This document shows positions 9,511 through 19,938 of a stretch of 64,000 bases of DNA, piece by piece. Numbering within the stretch: position 1 is the first letter of the stretch; every line of letters starts with the position of its first letter. A program made the translations under genes and the position numbers. Source of the stretch: Streptomyces sp. WM6378 (GTDB lineage: Bacteria > Actinomycetota > Actinomycetes > Streptomycetales > Streptomycetaceae); assembly GCF_001279695.1 (NCBI RefSeq), contig NZ_LGDD01000292.1:9191-73190 (forward strand), written 5' to 3'. The notes beneath the pieces are model-generated. The model was not told the DNA's origin. It searched no databases and was given only the letters and a program-made list of their open reading frames with translations.

Positions 9511-10824
9511 GTGCTCACCGCGTTCGCCCAGGCGTTCAAGACGCCTGACCTGCGCAAGAAGCTGCTCTTCACACTCGGCATCATCGTGATCTACCGGCTC
9601 GGTACGCATGTGCCCATGCCCGGGGTGAGCTACAAGAACGTACAGACCTGTGTGGACCAGGCCCAGCAGAACAGCGGTCTGTTCAGCCTGGTCAACATGT
9701 TCAGCGGCGGTGCGCTGCTGCAGATCACGATCTTCGCGCTCGGCATCATGCCGTACATCACGGCGAGCATCATCCTGCAGCTGCTGACCGTGGTGATCCC
9801 ACGCCTGGAAGCCCTCAAGAAGGAGGGTCAGGCGGGTACGGCGAAGATCACGCAGTACACGCGTTATCTGACCGTCGCGCTGGCGATCCTCCAGGGCACG
9901 GGCCTCGTGGCCACCGCTCGCAACGGCGCGCTCTTCAACGGCTGTCAGGTCGCCACGGAGATCATCCCGAACCGGTCGATCTTCACCACCATCACGATGG
10001 TCATCACGATGACCGCCGGCACCGCCTGCGTCATGTGGCTCGGTGAGATCATCACCGACCGCGGCATCGGCAACGGCATGTCCATCCTGATGTTCATCTC
10101 GATCGCCTCCAGCTTCCCGAGCTCCCTGTGGGCCATCAAGAAGCAGGGCCACCTCGCCGGTGGCTGGATCGAGTTCGGCACCGTGGTGCTGGTCGGCCTG
10201 GTCATGGTCGGGCTCGTGGTCTTCGTCGAACAGGCCCAGCGGCGCATCCCGGTGCAGTACGCGAAGCGCATGATCGGCCGCCGGTCGTACGGCGGAACCT
10301 CGACCTACATCCCGCTGAAGGTCAATCAGGCGGGTGTGATCCCCGTCATCTTCGCCTCGTCGCTGCTCTACATCCCGGCGCTGATCGTCCAGTTCTCGAA
10401 CTCGACGGCGGGCTGGGCGACCTGGATCAAGGACAACTTGACCAAGGGCGACCATCCTTACTACATCGTCAGCTACTTCCTGTTGATCGTGTTCTTCGCC
10501 TTCTTCTACGTGGCGATCTCGTTCAACCCCGAGGAAGTCGCCGACAACATGAAGAAGTATGGTGGCTTCATCCCGGGCATCCGGGCTGGCCGACCGACCG
10601 CTGAGTACCTGAGCTACGTACTCAACCGGATCACCTGGCCGGGGTCGCTGTATCTGGGGCTGATCGCGCTCGTACCGACAATGGCGTTGATCATCTTCGG
10701 CGGCGTCCAGAGCTTCCCGCTCGGCGGGACGAGCATCCTCATCATCGTGGGTGTGGGTCTGGAAACCGTTAAGCAGATCGAGAGCCAGCTTCAGCAGCGC
10801 AATTACGAAGGGTTCCTCCGCTGA
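9511..10824 (+). CDS. secY: Preprotein translocase channel subunit SecY
   Basis: SecY (437 aa) forms the protein-conducting channel of the inner membrane with SecE and SecG. Ten hydrophobic segments; GTHVPMPGV near the N terminus, [18 protein letters not shown] in TM2, and the cytosolic loop [25 protein letters not shown] 9511 follows AGGAGG at ideal spacing. TGA overlaps the adk ATG, so the two are coupled. Confidence 0.97.
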   Translation: MLTAFAQAFKTPDLRKKLLFTLGIIVIYRLGTHVPMPGVSYKNVQTCVDQAQQNSGLFSLVNMFSGGALLQITIFALGIMPYITASIILQLLTVVIPRLEALKKEGQAGTAKITQYTRYLTVALAILQGTGLVATARNGALFNGCQVATEIIPNRSIFTTITMVITMTAGTACVMWLGEIITDRGIGNGMSILMFISIASSFPSSLWAIKKQGHLAGGWIEFGTVVLVGLVMVGLVVFVEQAQRRIPVQYAKRMIGRRSYGGTSTYIPLKVNQAGVIPVIFASSLLYIPALIVQFSNSTAGWATWIKDNLTKGDHPYYIVSYFLLIVFFAFFYVAISFNPEEVADNMKKYGGFIPGIRAGRPTAEYLSYVLNRITWPGSLYLGLIALVPTMALIIFGGVQSFPLGGTSILIIVGVGLETVKQIESQLQQRNYEGFLR

Positions 10825-11480
10825 TGCGAATCGTCCTCGTCGGACCGCCCGGTGCAGGCAAGGGAACGCAGGCCGCGTTCCTTGCCCAGAACCTGGCGAT
10901 CCCGCACATCTCCACGGGCGACCTCTTCCGTGCCAACATCAGCCAGGGCACGGACCTCGGCAAGCAGGCCAAGGCGTACATGGACGCCGGCAACCTGGTA
11001 CCGGACGAGGTCACCATCGGGATGGCCAAGGACCGCATGGAAGCGCCGGACGCCGTGAACGGCTTCCTGCTCGACGGCTTCCCGCGCAACGTGGTGCAGG
11101 CCGAGGCGCTGGACGAGGTGCTGAAGGCGGACGGCGTGAAGCTGGACGCCGTGCTCGACCTGGAAGTCCCCGAGGACGAGGTCGTCAAGCGCATCGCGGG
11201 CCGGCGCATCTGCCGCAACGACAGCGCGCACGTCTTCCACGTGGCGTACAACGCCCCGAAGCAGGACGGCGTCTGCGACAAGTGCGGCGGCGAGCTGTAC
11301 CAGCGCGGTGACGACACCGAGGACACCGTGCGCAAGCGGCTTGAGGTCTACCACAGCGAGACCGAGCCGATCATCGACTACTACCGCGCGCAGGGGCTGG
11401 TCATCACGATCTCCGCGCTCGGCAAGGTCGACGAGGTCACCAAGAAGGCGATGGACGCGTTGCGCCGCGAAGCGGCGTAG
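10824..11480 (+). CDS. adk: Adenylate kinase
   Basis: Adk (218 aa) interconverts ATP + AMP and 2 ADP. P-loop GPPGAGKGT at residues ~7-15, DGFPRN substrate segment, and a long LID with Cys residues (RRIC and CDKC) of the zinc-type lid found in Gram-positive enzymes. Overlaps secY by one base. Confidence 0.97.
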   Translation: MRIVLVGPPGAGKGTQAAFLAQNLAIPHISTGDLFRANISQGTDLGKQAKAYMDAGNLVPDEVTIGMAKDRMEAPDAVNGFLLDGFPRNVVQAEALDEVLKADGVKLDAVLDLEVPEDEVVKRIAGRRICRNDSAHVFHVAYNAPKQDGVCDKCGGELYQRGDDTEDTVRKRLEVYHSETEPIIDYYRAQGLVITISALGKVDEVTKKAMDALRREAA

Positions 11481-11501
11481 TCCCCGCACTCAACGCTGCC
11501 T

Positions 11502-11538
11502 ACGGCCGCGGTGCCCCTCACGGGGGTGCCGCGGCCGT
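11502..11538 (+). terminator. Terminator after adk
   Basis: ACGGCCGCGG (11502-11511) pairs with CCGCGGCCGT (11529-11538), with CCCC/GGGG inside around a TCAC loop. Located 21 bp after adk. Confidence 0.75.
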
Positions 11539-11562
11539 TCTGCGTCCCCGGCGCCCGTTGCC

Positions 11563-11720
11563 AGGGGCTCCGCCCCCGGACCCCCGTTCGCGCCTGAAGG
11601 GCACTCGTCCTCAAACGCCGGACGGGCTGGGTGTGCCTGCATGGGTGGCATGCAAGAGGCCGGACGGGCTGGGTGTGCCCCAAGGACGAGCGGGGCTCCG
11701 TCCCGGACGGGCTGGGCTGA
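11563..11720 (+). repeat. Intergenic repeat, copy A (GGGGCTCCGCCCC / CCGGACGGGCTG)
   Basis: Begins with the GGGGCTCCGCCCC-type hairpin and CCCCGTTCGCGCCT, then CTCGTCCTCAAACGCCGG and ACGGGCTG; the GGACGGGCTGG module recurs three times (about 11620, 11663 and 11704). Shares modules with copies at 30.2, 31.9 and 47.0 kb. Fills most of the 308-bp adk-map gap; no credible gene there. Confidence 0.75.
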
Positions 11721-11788
11721 CGGCACTGGGCAGGGAAGCCTTATCGTTGTTGGTGACCCGTACCTGTCCAGAAAGGCGTGAGCCGCAC

Positions 11789-12634
11789 ATGGTGGAGATC
11801 AAGACCCCCGAGCAGATCGCGAAGATGCGCGAGGCGGGGTTGGTCGTCGCCGCGATCCACGCCGCCACCCGCGAGGCCGCGGTGCCCGGGTCCACGACGA
11901 AGGACCTGGACGAGGTCGCCCGCAAGGTGATCGCCGAGCACGGCGCCAAGTCGAACTTCCTGGGGTACGGCGGTTTCCCCGCCACGATCTGCACCTCGGT
12001 CAACGAGGTCGTCGTGCACGGGATCCCGGACGACAAGACCGTCCTGAAGGACGGCGACATCATCTCCATCGACGCCGGCGCGATCATCGACGGCTGGCAC
12101 GGCGACGCCGCGTACACCGCCTTCGTCGGCACCGGGCACGCGCCCGAGCTGATCGAGCTGTCCCGGGTCACCGAGGAGTCGATGTGGGCCGGCCTCGCCG
12201 CGGTGAAGAAGGGCAACAAGCTCCTCGACGTCTCGCGCGCGATCGAGTCGTACATCCGCCGTCAGCCGCGCCCCTCGACCGGTAAGTACGGGATCGTCGA
12301 GGACTACGGGGGCCACGGCATCGGGTCCGAGATGCACATGGACCCGCACCTCCTGAACTACGTCGACAAGCGCCGCATGCTGGGCCGCCACAACCCGAAG
12401 CTCGTCCCGGGCTTCTGCCTCGCGATCGAGCCCATGGTCTCGCTGGGTACGGCCCGCACCGAGGTCCTGGAGGACGACTGGACGGTCGTCACGACCGACG
12501 GCTCCTGGTCCTCGCACTGGGAGCACTCCATCGCCCTGACGGAGAACGGTCCGCTGGTCCTGACGATGCCGGACGGCGGCAAGGCGAAGCTGGCGGAGTA
12601 CGGCATCACCATCGCCCCCGACCCTGCGGCGTAA
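11789..12634 (+). CDS. map: Methionine aminopeptidase type I
   Basis: Removes the initiator Met from nascent proteins; metalloenzyme. 281 aa. Metal ligands visible in order: D of SIDAGAIIDGWHGDAA, second D of the same block, H of GHGIGSEMH, E of AIEPMVSLG, and the final E in WSSHWEHSIALTENG. ATG 11789 begins MVEIKTPEQIAKMREAG; the longer open frame upstream reads through repeat A and is not coding-like. Confidence 0.95.
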   Translation: MVEIKTPEQIAKMREAGLVVAAIHAATREAAVPGSTTKDLDEVARKVIAEHGAKSNFLGYGGFPATICTSVNEVVVHGIPDDKTVLKDGDIISIDAGAIIDGWHGDAAYTAFVGTGHAPELIELSRVTEESMWAGLAAVKKGNKLLDVSRAIESYIRRQPRPSTGKYGIVEDYGGHGIGSEMHMDPHLLNYVDKRRMLGRHNPKLVPGFCLAIEPMVSLGTARTEVLEDDWTVVTTDGSWSSHWEHSIALTENGPLVLTMPDGGKAKLAEYGITIAPDPAA

Positions 12635-12664
12635 CGATCTCCACGTCGGGGCAAACTCATCTGA

Positions 12665-12694
12665 TTCGTCTTTTCGAGTGCCCTGACGTAGACT
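12665..12694 (+). promoter_or_regulatory. Candidate infA promoter
   Basis: TAGACT (12689-12694) is a good Streptomyces -10; TTCGTC 18 bp upstream is only a weak -35. It lies 80 bp before infA, after map. Confidence 0.35.
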
Positions 12695-12774
12695 GATGCG
12701 TCGGCTCTCGTGTACCCGTGTGTCCACACACGGCTGCGGGAGTCGATCAAGGTAGCCGATTCGAAAGGCGAAGC

Positions 12775-12996
12775 GTGGCCAAGAAGCAAGGTGCCATCGA
12801 AATCGAGGGCACCGTGATCGAGTCCCTCCCGAACGCCATGTTCAAGGTGGAACTCCAGAACGGTCACAAGGTCCTCGCGCACATCAGCGGCAAGATGCGG
12901 ATGCACTACATCCGTATCCTCCCGGATGACCGGGTTGTGGTGGAGCTTTCTCCCTACGACCTGACGCGTGGCCGGATCGTCTACCGGTACAAGTAG
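12775..12996 (+). CDS. infA: Translation initiation factor IF-1
   Basis: IF-1 (73 aa) is an S1/OB-fold protein that occupies the 30S A site during initiation. [22 protein letters not shown] start and GRIVYRYK end match the family. GTG 12775 is preceded by GAAAGG. Confidence 0.97.
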   Translation: MAKKQGAIEIEGTVIESLPNAMFKVELQNGHKVLAHISGKMRMHYIRILPDDRVVVELSPYDLTRGRIVYRYK

Positions 12997-13055
12997 ATCT
13001 TGCCCACGTCGCTGTTCCAGCGGCGGTGGCACTGACCCGGAGAACCTGACATCCC

Positions 13056-13169
13056 ATGAAGGTCAAGCCGAGCGTCAAGAAGATCTGCGACAAGTGCAAG
13101 GTGATCCGCCGTCACGGCCGGGTCATGGTCATCTGCGACAACCTGCGCCACAAGCAGCGCCAGGGCTGA
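13056..13169 (+). CDS. rpmJ: 50S ribosomal protein L36
   Basis: 37 residues, [19 protein letters not shown] start. Cys11, Cys14, Cys27 and the following His form the zinc site, so this is the zinc-binding (C+) form. Sits 59 bp after infA, in the usual place between infA and rpsM. Confidence 0.96.
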   Translation: MKVKPSVKKICDKCKVIRRHGRVMVICDNLRHKQRQG

Positions 13170-13358
13170 CGCACGCCGACCGACCTGCATTTCGCAGTTC
13201 TTCCCGCGACGCGAGCAAAACGTACATACGCAGCATCCACCTGGCCGGTTTCCCCGGCTGGTGACACCTCCGGCGGGGGCCGGGGACCCGAAACGTACCT
13301 AGTACGGCGGTCGGGAGCGGTGCTGCGGAAGACCCCCGAAAACAACTGGAGCCAGTAA
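13170..13358 (+). other. rpmJ-rpsM intergenic, weak hairpin only
   Basis: 189 bp without a gene. CACC...GCCGG at 13238-13248 can pair with CCGGC...GGTG at 13254-13263, and a CCGG-rich segment follows; no clear promoter seen. Confidence 0.35.
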
Positions 13359-13739
13359 ATGGCACGCGTTTCCGGTGTTGACATCCCGCGCGAAAAGCGT
13401 GTGGAGATCGCACTCACCTACGTCTTCGGTATCGGGCGCACCCGGTCCAAGGAGATCCTCGCCTCGACCGGCGTGAACCCGAACACCCGCGTTCGTGACC
13501 TGGCCGAAGAGGACCTGGTCAAGATCCGCGAGTACGTGGACGCCAACCTCCGCACCGAGGGTGACCTTCGCCGTGAGGTTGCCGCCGACATCCGCCGCAA
13601 GGTCGAGATCGGCTGCTACCAGGGTCTGCGCCACCGTCGTGGTCTGCCGGTCCACGGTCAGCGCACCAGCACGAACGCTCGTACCCGCAAGGGCCCGCGT
13701 CGCGCCATCGCCGGTAAGAAGAAGCCGGGCAAGAAGTAG
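13359..13739 (+). CDS. rpsM: 30S ribosomal protein S13
   Basis: S13 (126 aa) makes head contacts with tRNA and bridges to L5. [20 protein letters not shown] start and [21 protein letters not shown]-terminal signature. First gene of the alpha cluster, which here runs rpsM-rpsK-rpoA-rplQ without rpsD, as usual for actinobacteria. Confidence 0.97.
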   Translation: MARVSGVDIPREKRVEIALTYVFGIGRTRSKEILASTGVNPNTRVRDLAEEDLVKIREYVDANLRTEGDLRREVAADIRRKVEIGCYQGLRHRRGLPVHGQRTSTNARTRKGPRRAIAGKKKPGKK

Positions 13740-13810
13740 TCCACAGCGGACGCTTTTCAGCGGTCTTCGCTGTAGGACCGATCACCTCCCCTCTCCAGCT
13801 GGAGTAAGAC

Positions 13811-14215
13811 ATGCCCCCCAAGGGTCGTCAGGGCGCTGCCAAGAAGGTGCGCCGCAAGGAAAAGAAGAACGTCGCTCACGGCCACGCGCACATCAAGAGC
13901 ACGTTCAACAACACCATCGTCTCGATCACGGACCCCTCGGGCAACGTGATCTCCTGGGCGTCCGCCGGCCACGTCGGCTTCAAGGGCTCCCGCAAGTCGA
14001 CTCCGTTCGCCGCGCAGATGGCCGCCGAGTCGGCCGCCCGCCGCGCGCAGGAGCACGGCATGCGCAAGGTTGACGTCTTCGTCAAGGGCCCGGGCTCCGG
14101 TCGCGAGACCGCGATCCGCTCCCTCCAGGCCACTGGCCTGGAGGTCGGCTCGATCCAGGACGTCACCCCGACGCCGCACAACGGCTGCCGTCCGCCCAAG
14201 CGCCGCCGCGTCTGA
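13811..14215 (+). CDS. rpsK: 30S ribosomal protein S11
   Basis: S11 (134 aa) lies on the platform near the Shine-Dalgarno helix. [21 protein letters not shown] and [15 protein letters not shown] are diagnostic. Confidence 0.97.
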   Translation: MPPKGRQGAAKKVRRKEKKNVAHGHAHIKSTFNNTIVSITDPSGNVISWASAGHVGFKGSRKSTPFAAQMAAESAARRAQEHGMRKVDVFVKGPGSGRETAIRSLQATGLEVGSIQDVTPTPHNGCRPPKRRRV

Positions 14216-14240
14216 CGCACGTCGCTTGAGCTGGGGTTCT

Positions 14241-14272
14241 GGGCGGTACGGCTCCTTTGAGGCGTGCCGCCC
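14241..14272 (+). terminator. Hairpin between rpsK and rpoA
   Basis: GGGCGGTACG (14241-14250) pairs with CGTGCCGCCC (14263-14272), one T-G wobble, with a CCT/AGG inner helix. Terminator-like without T-run; possible attenuator ahead of rpoA. Confidence 0.5.
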
Positions 14273-14342
14273 GTACCCTTGCAGTACGCAGTAACCCAGC
14301 AGGGCATCAAATAGTGGGTGCCCATGACTGAAGGATCTCCAC

Positions 14343-15365
14343 ATGCTTATCGCTCAGCGCCCTTCGCTGACCGAAGAGGTTGTTGACGAGTACCGCTCGC
14401 GGTTCGTCATCGAGCCCCTGGAGCCGGGCTTCGGCTACACGCTCGGCAACTCCCTGCGTCGTACGCTCCTCTCCTCGATCCCCGGTGCCGCTGTCACCAG
14501 CATCCGGATCGACGGTGTCCTGCACGAGTTCACCACCGTGCCGGGCGTCAAGGAGGACGTCACCGACCTCATCCTGAACATCAAGCAGCTGGTCGTCTCC
14601 TCGGAGCACGACGAGCCGGTCGTGATGTACCTGCGCAAGCAGGGTCCCGGCCTGGTCACCGCTGCTGACATCGCCCCGCCGGCCGGTGTCGAGGTGCACA
14701 ACCCCGACCTGGTGCTCGCCACGCTCAACGGCAAGGGCAAGCTGGAGATGGAGCTGACCGTCGAGCGCGGTCGCGGCTACGTCTCCGCCGTGCAGAACAA
14801 GCAGCTGGGCCAGGAGATCGGCCGCATCCCGGTCGACTCCATCTACTCCCCGGTGCTCAAGGTCACGTACAAGGTCGAGGCGACCCGTGTCGAGCAGCGC
14901 ACCGACTTCGACAAGCTGATCGTCGACGTCGAGACCAAGCAGGCCATGCGTCCCCGTGACGCCATGGCGTCGGCCGGTAAGACCCTGGTCGAGCTGTTCG
15001 GTCTGGCGCGCGAGCTCAACATCGACGCCGAAGGCATCGACATGGGCCCGTCCCCCACGGACGCCGCCCTCGCCGCCGACCTGGCGCTGCCGATCGAGGA
15101 GCTTGAGCTCACCGTTCGTTCGTACAACTGCCTCAAGCGTGAGGGCATCCACTCCGTGGGTGAGCTCGTGGCGCGCTCCGAGGCGGACCTGCTCGACATC
15201 CGCAACTTCGGTGCGAAGTCGATCGACGAGGTCAAGGCGAAGCTGGCCGGTATGGGCCTCGCGCTGAAGGACTCGCCTCCCGGCTTCGACCCGACCGCCG
15301 CGGCTGACGCGTTCGGCGCGGATGACGACGCGGACGCCGGCTTCGTCGAGACCGAGCAGTACTAA
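14343..15365 (+). CDS. rpoA: RNA polymerase alpha subunit
   Basis: Alpha (340 aa) dimerises to nucleate polymerase assembly; its C-terminal domain binds UP elements and activators. N-terminal dimerisation domain with [25 protein letters not shown] (residues ~21-45) and alphaCTD around residues 255-315 with [17 protein letters not shown]. Acidic tail after the CTD. ATG at 14343 two bases after an AAGGATCTCC segment. Confidence 0.98.
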   Translation: MLIAQRPSLTEEVVDEYRSRFVIEPLEPGFGYTLGNSLRRTLLSSIPGAAVTSIRIDGVLHEFTTVPGVKEDVTDLILNIKQLVVSSEHDEPVVMYLRKQGPGLVTAADIAPPAGVEVHNPDLVLATLNGKGKLEMELTVERGRGYVSAVQNKQLGQEIGRIPVDSIYSPVLKVTYKVEATRVEQRTDFDKLIVDVETKQAMRPRDAMASAGKTLVELFGLARELNIDAEGIDMGPSPTDAALAADLALPIEELELTVRSYNCLKREGIHSVGELVARSEADLLDIRNFGAKSIDEVKAKLAGMGLALKDSPPGFDPTAAADAFGADDDADAGFVETEQY

Positions 15366-15430
15366 GACGCTCCGCGGGGAGGCTGTACTGCTTCTGCGGG
15401 CCGGCCTCGGCTGGTCGCGCACACGCGATG

Positions 15431-15494
15431 GAGTCGCAAATCGACTCTTCCCCGCGCCCCTTCCGGAAGCGCCCCTTCTGGGGCTGCTTCCGGA
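15431..15494 (+). other. Two hairpins in the rpoA-rplQ gap
   Basis: GAGTCG/CGACTC (15431-15447, loop CAAAT) and TCCGGAAGC/GCTTCCGGA (15462-15494) with inner CCCC/GGGG around TTCT. They fill the unusually long 207-bp gap inside the alpha operon; no T-run. Confidence 0.55.
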
Positions 15495-15572
15495 TCTCCG
15501 ATGGGCGACCGCCTGCTCGGACACTGACATCGGTACCTCGTACGGCCGGTGCAGATCACTAGGAGAAACAAC

Positions 15573-16049
15573 ATGCCGCGTCCCGCAAAGGGTGCCCGCC
15601 TCGGTGGCGGTGCCGCTCACGAGCGTCTGATGCTCGCCAACCTGGCGAAGTCGCTCTTCGAGCACGGCCGCATCACGACGACCGAGGCCAAGGCCCGCCG
15701 CCTGCGTCCGGTCGCCGAGCGCCTGATCACCAAGGCGAAGAAGGGCGACATCCACAACCGTCGCCTGGTGCTGCAGACGATCACCGACAAGGGCATCGTC
15801 CACACCCTCTTCACCGAGATCGCGCCCCGCTACGAGGAGCGTCCGGGTGGTTACACCCGTATCACCAAGATCGGTAACCGTCGTGGTGACAACGCTCCGA
15901 TGGCCGTGATCGAGCTGGTCGAGGGCGAGATCGCCAAGAAGGCGACCGTCGCCGAGGCCGAGGCCGCCACCGTGCGCGCCGTCAAGGAGTCCGACGCCAA
16001 GGCCGCTGAGGCCGAGGTCGCCGAGGACGCCGAGGCGAAGGACGCGTAA
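15573..16049 (+). CDS. rplQ: 50S ribosomal protein L17
   Basis: L17 (158 aa): [20 protein letters not shown] start and the [14 protein letters not shown] signature. After residue ~125 an Ala/Glu/Lys-rich tail extends the protein beyond the E. coli length (127 aa). AGGAGAAACAAC precedes the ATG. Confidence 0.97.
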   Translation: MPRPAKGARLGGGAAHERLMLANLAKSLFEHGRITTTEAKARRLRPVAERLITKAKKGDIHNRRLVLQTITDKGIVHTLFTEIAPRYEERPGGYTRITKIGNRRGDNAPMAVIELVEGEIAKKATVAEAEAATVRAVKESDAKAAEAEVAEDAEAKDA

Positions 16050-16066
16050 GCGTTCTGAAGGCTGGT

Positions 16067-16102
16067 GAACGGGCCCGTTCCCTTCGGGGGGCGGGCCCGT
16101 TC
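16067..16102 (+). terminator. Terminator of the alpha operon with UUCG tetraloop
   Basis: GAACGGGCCCG (16067-16077) pairs with CGGGCCCGTTC (16092-16102), continued by TTCCC/GGGGG and closed by C(TTCG)G at 16082-16087: a 16-bp stem. Ends 32 bp before truA, leaving little room for a separate truA promoter. Confidence 0.88.
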
Positions 16103-16134
16103 TGCTGTGTGGATGCTTTGAGAGGATCTGTTAC

Positions 16135-17007
16135 GTGAGTGATGAGGTGGAGCCCGGCCTCGTCCGGGTGCGGCTCGATCTGTCGTACGACGGCAAGGAC
16201 TTCTCCGGCTGGGCCCGGCAGCCGCTGGGGCGCAGGACCGTGCAGGGCGAGATCGAGGACGCGCTGCGCACGGTGACGCGCTCCGACGTGACGTACGACC
16301 TGACCGTCGCCGGGCGCACCGACGCCGGCGTGCACGCGCGCGGGCAGGTCGCGCACGTCGACCTGCCCGAGGCGGTGTGGGCCGAGCACCGCGAGAAGCT
16401 GCTGCGGCGCATGGCCGGGCGGCTGCCGCACGACGTGCGGATCTGGCGCATCGCCGAGGCTCCGAGCGGTTTCAACGCGCGGTTCTCGGCGATCTGGCGG
16501 CGGTACGCGTACCGGGTGACCGACAACGTCGGCGGCGTCGACCCGCTGCTGCGCGGTCATGTCCTGTGGCACGACTGGGAGTTGGACGTCGACGCGATGA
16601 ACGCGGCATCCGCCGCGCTGCTCGGCGAGCACGACTTCGCGGCGTACTGCAAGAAGAGGGAAGGTGCCACCACCATCCGCACGCTCCAGGAGCTTTCCTG
16701 GGTGCGCGGCGACGACGGGATCGTCACCGCGACCGTGCGCGCGGACGCCTTCTGCCACAACATGGTGCGCTCGCTCGTGGGCGCGCTGTTGTACGTCGGC
16801 GACGGCCACCGGGGTCCCGAGTGGCCCGGCAAGGTCCTCGCGGCTGCGGTGCGCGACTCCTCCGTGCACGTGGTGAAGCCGCACGGCCTCACCCTGGAGG
16901 AAGTCGGTTACCCCGCCGACGAGTTGCTCGCCGCGCGCAGCAAGGAGGCGCGCAACATGCGTACGCTGCCCGGGAGTTCAGGTGGCGGGCCGGGTGGCTG
17001 CTGCTGA
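16135..17007 (+). CDS. truA: tRNA pseudouridine(38-40) synthase TruA
   Basis: Isomerises uridines 38-40 of tRNA anticodon arms. 290 aa. Catalytic Asp in [15 protein letters not shown] (about residue 62), [11 protein letters not shown] and [14 protein letters not shown] motifs present. GTG 16135 after AGAGGATC. Its 3' end overlaps the convergent gene by 30 bp. Confidence 0.95.
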   Translation: MSDEVEPGLVRVRLDLSYDGKDFSGWARQPLGRRTVQGEIEDALRTVTRSDVTYDLTVAGRTDAGVHARGQVAHVDLPEAVWAEHREKLLRRMAGRLPHDVRIWRIAEAPSGFNARFSAIWRRYAYRVTDNVGGVDPLLRGHVLWHDWELDVDAMNAASAALLGEHDFAAYCKKREGATTIRTLQELSWVRGDDGIVTATVRADAFCHNMVRSLVGALLYVGDGHRGPEWPGKVLAAAVRDSSVHVVKPHGLTLEEVGYPADELLAARSKEARNMRTLPGSSGGGPGGCC

Positions 17008-17820
17008 GGCCTGGTTGCGGCCGCGGGCGACGATCTGGTCGAAGGTGAACTTCGCGAGCTCGTCGCCCGCCGTGAACACGGCCCCGTCGGCCTTCGTCAC
17101 GCTCTTGCCGTTGGCGAAGCCACCGGTCGTGAAGTAGGCGTACCGGCCATAGGAGTTGGTGGTGTTGCGGCAGACCGAACCGCCCCGGCAGAACGTGTTC
17201 ACGCCCGAGCCGGAGAGGGATGCGATGCCGCCGTTCGCCTGCTCCTTGGCCTTCGTCGCCGCGGTGTCCGTGTCGAACACGGCGACGCCGACGGTGACCG
17301 CGATGCCGTCCTTGGTGAACGTGGCCCGGATGACCTGGCGGCAGCCGTTGCCGTTGAGGGCCGAGCCGAGCGAACCCTGGGTGACCGAGGCGCAGTCGGT
17401 GACCTTGTCGGTCGGGCCCTTGGCATAGACGCCGCTGCCCAGCGTCAGGCTCTTGCCCGGGAAGAGGGTGTCGGCGCTGAGCGGCGCCGTGTCCTTCTTC
17501 GCGTTGGAGACGTAGTCGTACGGGTTGGGCGGGGGCGGCGGGGCCACCTGCGAGAACGAGGGCCCCGGCTGCGCGCTGTTGCTGGGCAGTGCCGGGGGAG
17601 AGGGCAGTTCACTGGCCGACTTGCCGTCGTCCTTGTTGCCCGCGTTGACGATCACGGTGGCCACGACCGCGACGACGGCCGCCGTCGCGACCGCGCCGCC
17701 GCCTATGAACAGCCACTTCTTCCGCCGGCTGCGCGCGGCCGACGCATCGGCGAGCGCCGCCCAGTCCGGTGTCTGCTGATCCCCCGGGCCCCACGCGGGT
17801 CCCCCTTGCCCAAAGCTCAT
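16978..17820 (-). CDS. Membrane-anchored protein of unknown function
   Basis: 280 residues from ATG 17820 ([16 protein letters not shown]); an ATG three codons upstream (17829) is possible. A cytosolic Trp/Asp-containing N terminus is followed by RSRRKK and one TM helix at ~37-58, then a Pro/Ser linker (~65-95) and an extracytoplasmic domain with three Cys ([26 protein letters not shown]) that could form disulfides. I do not recognise the family. The last 30 bp overlap truA tail to tail; the upstream side abuts the MITE at 17834. Confidence 0.8.
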   Translation of the reverse strand: MSFGQGGPAWGPGDQQTPDWAALADASAARSRRKKWLFIGGGAVATAAVVAVVATVIVNAGNKDDGKSASELPSPPALPSNSAQPGPSFSQVAPPPPPNPYDYVSNAKKDTAPLSADTLFPGKSLTLGSGVYAKGPTDKVTDCASVTQGSLGSALNGNGCRQVIRATFTKDGIAVTVGVAVFDTDTAATKAKEQANGGIASLSGSGVNTFCRGGSVCRNTTNSYGRYAYFTTGGFANGKSVTKADGAVFTAGDELAKFTFDQIVARGRNQASAAATRPAT

Positions 17821-17830
17821 GCCGCGCATC

Positions 17831-17998
17831 TTAGAGCCTGTGTCCAAGCCCCGCCCGGGCCCGCGGCGTCTGGCACGCACGCTCGCAGCGTTGGCCGAAA
17901 GCCCTAGTAGCTCCGCTACAAGGACTTCCAGCCGCCTTGCGATCGCACGCACCGGACGCCGCGGCCTGATCCGGACGGGGCTTGGACACAGGCTCTTA
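17831..17998. mobile_element. MITE-like 162-bp foldback element with 3-bp target duplication
   Basis: Ends are near-perfect inverted repeats: GAGCCTGTGTCCAAGCCC at 17834 and its complement ending at 17995. Similarity of the two arms continues inward almost to the centre (a GCGGCGTC block, a GCACGCACG block and CTAGTAG/CTACAAG around 17908-17915), so the whole element can fold back. It is flanked by direct TTA at 17831-17833 and 17996-17998, the TNA duplication typical of IS5-type transposition. No coding capacity; it would move only with a transposase in trans. Confidence 0.8.
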
Positions 17999-18041
17999 AT
18001 TCGATTGTTCAGGGGGGCAGGGCCTGCGCGACAATCCGCCC

Positions 18042-19664
18042 ATGGGACATCTTGAGGCTGCACATCTGGAGTACTACCTGCCGGACGGGCGGGTGCTGCT
18101 CGGCGACGCCTCGTTCCGGGTGGCGGAGGGCTCGGTGGTGGCCCTGGTCGGCGCCAACGGGGCCGGCAAGACGACACTGCTCCGCATGATCTCCGGCGAG
18201 CTCCAGCCGCACGGCGGCTCGGTGTCGGTGAGCGGCGGGCTCGGCGTGATGCCGCAGTTCGTGGGCTCGGTGCGCGATGAGCGTACGGTGCGTGACCTGC
18301 TGGTCTCCGTCGCGCAGCCGCGGATCCGGAAGGCCGCGGCCGAGGTGGACGCGGCCGAGCACCTGATCATGACGGTCGACGACGAGGCCGCGCAGATGAA
18401 GTACGCGCAGGCCCTCAGCGACTGGGCCGAGGCGCACGGGTACGAGGCCGAGACGGTCTGGGACATGTGCACCATGGCCGCCCTCGGGATGCCGTACGAC
18501 AAGGCCCAGTTCCGCGAGGTGCGCACGCTCAGTGGCGGCGAGCAGAAGCGGCTGGTGCTCGAAGCGCTGCTGCGCGGGCCCGACGAGGTGCTGCTCCTGG
18601 ACGAGCCGGACAACTATCTGGACGTGCCGGGCAAGCGCTGGCTGGAGGAGCGGCTGCGGGAGACCCGTAAGACCGTGCTGTTCGTCTCGCACGACCGGGA
18701 GCTGCTCTCGCGGGCCGCCGAGCGGATCGTGAGCCTGGAGCCGAGCCCCGCCGGGACGGACGTGTGGGTGCACGGCGCCGGATTCGGCACGTACCACGAG
18801 GCGCGCCGGGAGAGGTTCGCGCGCTTCGAGGAGCTCAAGCGGCGCTGGGACGAGGAGCACGCCCGCCTGAAGGCGCTGGTGCTGCGGCTGCGCAACCAGG
18901 CCGCGATCAGCCCGGACATGGCCTCGCGCTACCACGCGATGCAGACCCGCTTCAAGAAGTTCGAGGAGGCGGGCCCGCCGCCGGAGCCGCCGCGCGAGCA
19001 GGCGATCACCATGCGGCTGCGCGGTGGACGTACCGGTGTCCGCGCCCTGACCTGCGAGAACCTTGAGCTGACCGGCCTCATGAAGCCGTTCTCGCTCGAA
19101 GTCTTCTACGGCGAGCGGGTCGCCGTCCTCGGCTCCAACGGCTCCGGGAAGTCGCACTTCCTGCGGCTGCTCGCGGGGGATCCGTCGGTGGCGCACACCG
19201 GGAACTGGAAGCTGGGCGCGCGGGTCGTGCCCGGGCACTTCGCGCAGACCCACGCCCACCCCGAGCTGCTCGGGCGCACGCTCGTCGACATCCTGTGGAG
19301 CGAGCACGCCAAGGACCGCGGGGCCGCGATGTCGGTCCTTCGCCGCTACGAGCTGGAGCGGCAGGGGGACCAGCCCTTCGACAAGCTGTCCGGCGGCCAG
19401 CAGGCCCGCTTCCAGATCCTGCTCCTGGAGCTCGCCGGCACGACGGCGCTGCTGCTCGACGAGCCGACGGACAACCTCGACCTGGAGTCGGCGGAGGCCC
19501 TCCAGGACGGTCTGGAGTCGTACGACGGCACGGTGCTCGCCGTCACCCACGACCGCTGGTTCTCGAAGACGTTCGACCGCTATCTGGTCTTCGGCTCGGA
19601 CGGCGTGGTGCGCGAGACGGCGGAGCCGGTGTGGGACGAGCGACGGGTGGAGCGGGCGAGGTAG
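18042..19664 (+). CDS. ABC-F family ATPase
   Basis: 540 residues, two ABC nucleotide-binding domains without membrane segments, the hallmark of ABC-F translation factors and ribosome-protection proteins. First Walker [10 protein letters not shown] at ~37-45 with signature LSGGEQKR; second Walker A GSNGSGKS at ~364 with LSGGQQAR. Interdomain linker rich in charged residues (residues ~230-330). Could act on stalled ribosomes or antibiotic binding; substrate cannot be told from sequence. A weak TTGTTC/GACAAT promoter just after the MITE would give a leaderless mRNA. Confidence 0.88.
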   Translation: MGHLEAAHLEYYLPDGRVLLGDASFRVAEGSVVALVGANGAGKTTLLRMISGELQPHGGSVSVSGGLGVMPQFVGSVRDERTVRDLLVSVAQPRIRKAAAEVDAAEHLIMTVDDEAAQMKYAQALSDWAEAHGYEAETVWDMCTMAALGMPYDKAQFREVRTLSGGEQKRLVLEALLRGPDEVLLLDEPDNYLDVPGKRWLEERLRETRKTVLFVSHDRELLSRAAERIVSLEPSPAGTDVWVHGAGFGTYHEARRERFARFEELKRRWDEEHARLKALVLRLRNQAAISPDMASRYHAMQTRFKKFEEAGPPPEPPREQAITMRLRGGRTGVRALTCENLELTGLMKPFSLEVFYGERVAVLGSNGSGKSHFLRLLAGDPSVAHTGNWKLGARVVPGHFAQTHAHPELLGRTLVDILWSEHAKDRGAAMSVLRRYELERQGDQPFDKLSGGQQARFQILLLELAGTTALLLDEPTDNLDLESAEALQDGLESYDGTVLAVTHDRWFSKTFDRYLVFGSDGVVRETAEPVWDERRVERAR

Positions 19665-19681
19665 TGCGTTTGTGCAGGCCA

Positions 19682-19717
19682 GGGCCCGATGTGGCGGAAT
19701 TCGGCCAGGTCGGGCCC
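19682..19717 (+). terminator. Candidate terminator after ABC-F gene
   Basis: GGGCCCGA (19682-19689) pairs with TCGGGCCC (19710-19717), 18 bp after the stop and before the rplM promoter. Confidence 0.5.
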
Positions 19718-19725
19718 GGGCGGTT

Positions 19726-19755
19726 TTGACCCGCCTGGGGGCGCCCGGGTATCGT
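19726..19755 (+). promoter_or_regulatory. rplM-rpsI promoter
   Basis: TTGACC (19726-19731), 18-nt spacer, TATCGT (19750-19755): a strong housekeeping-type promoter. It predicts a ~175-nt untranslated leader before rplM, long enough for feedback control by a ribosomal protein. Confidence 0.7.
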
Positions 19756-19938
19756 TCAGGTTTGTTATGCGTATTGGCTCGGTCGTTCTCACGCGAAGAG
19801 CTCTTGCGCAAGTTCTCTGGAGCAGTTACCAGTGACTCGCATACGGGCAGCGTCCCCGGCACTGTGAGTCCCAGCTGCATGATCGCTTCAGGGTGCAGTG
19901 TGTTTGGACCCCATCCACTAAGAAGCGAAGGCTACGAA

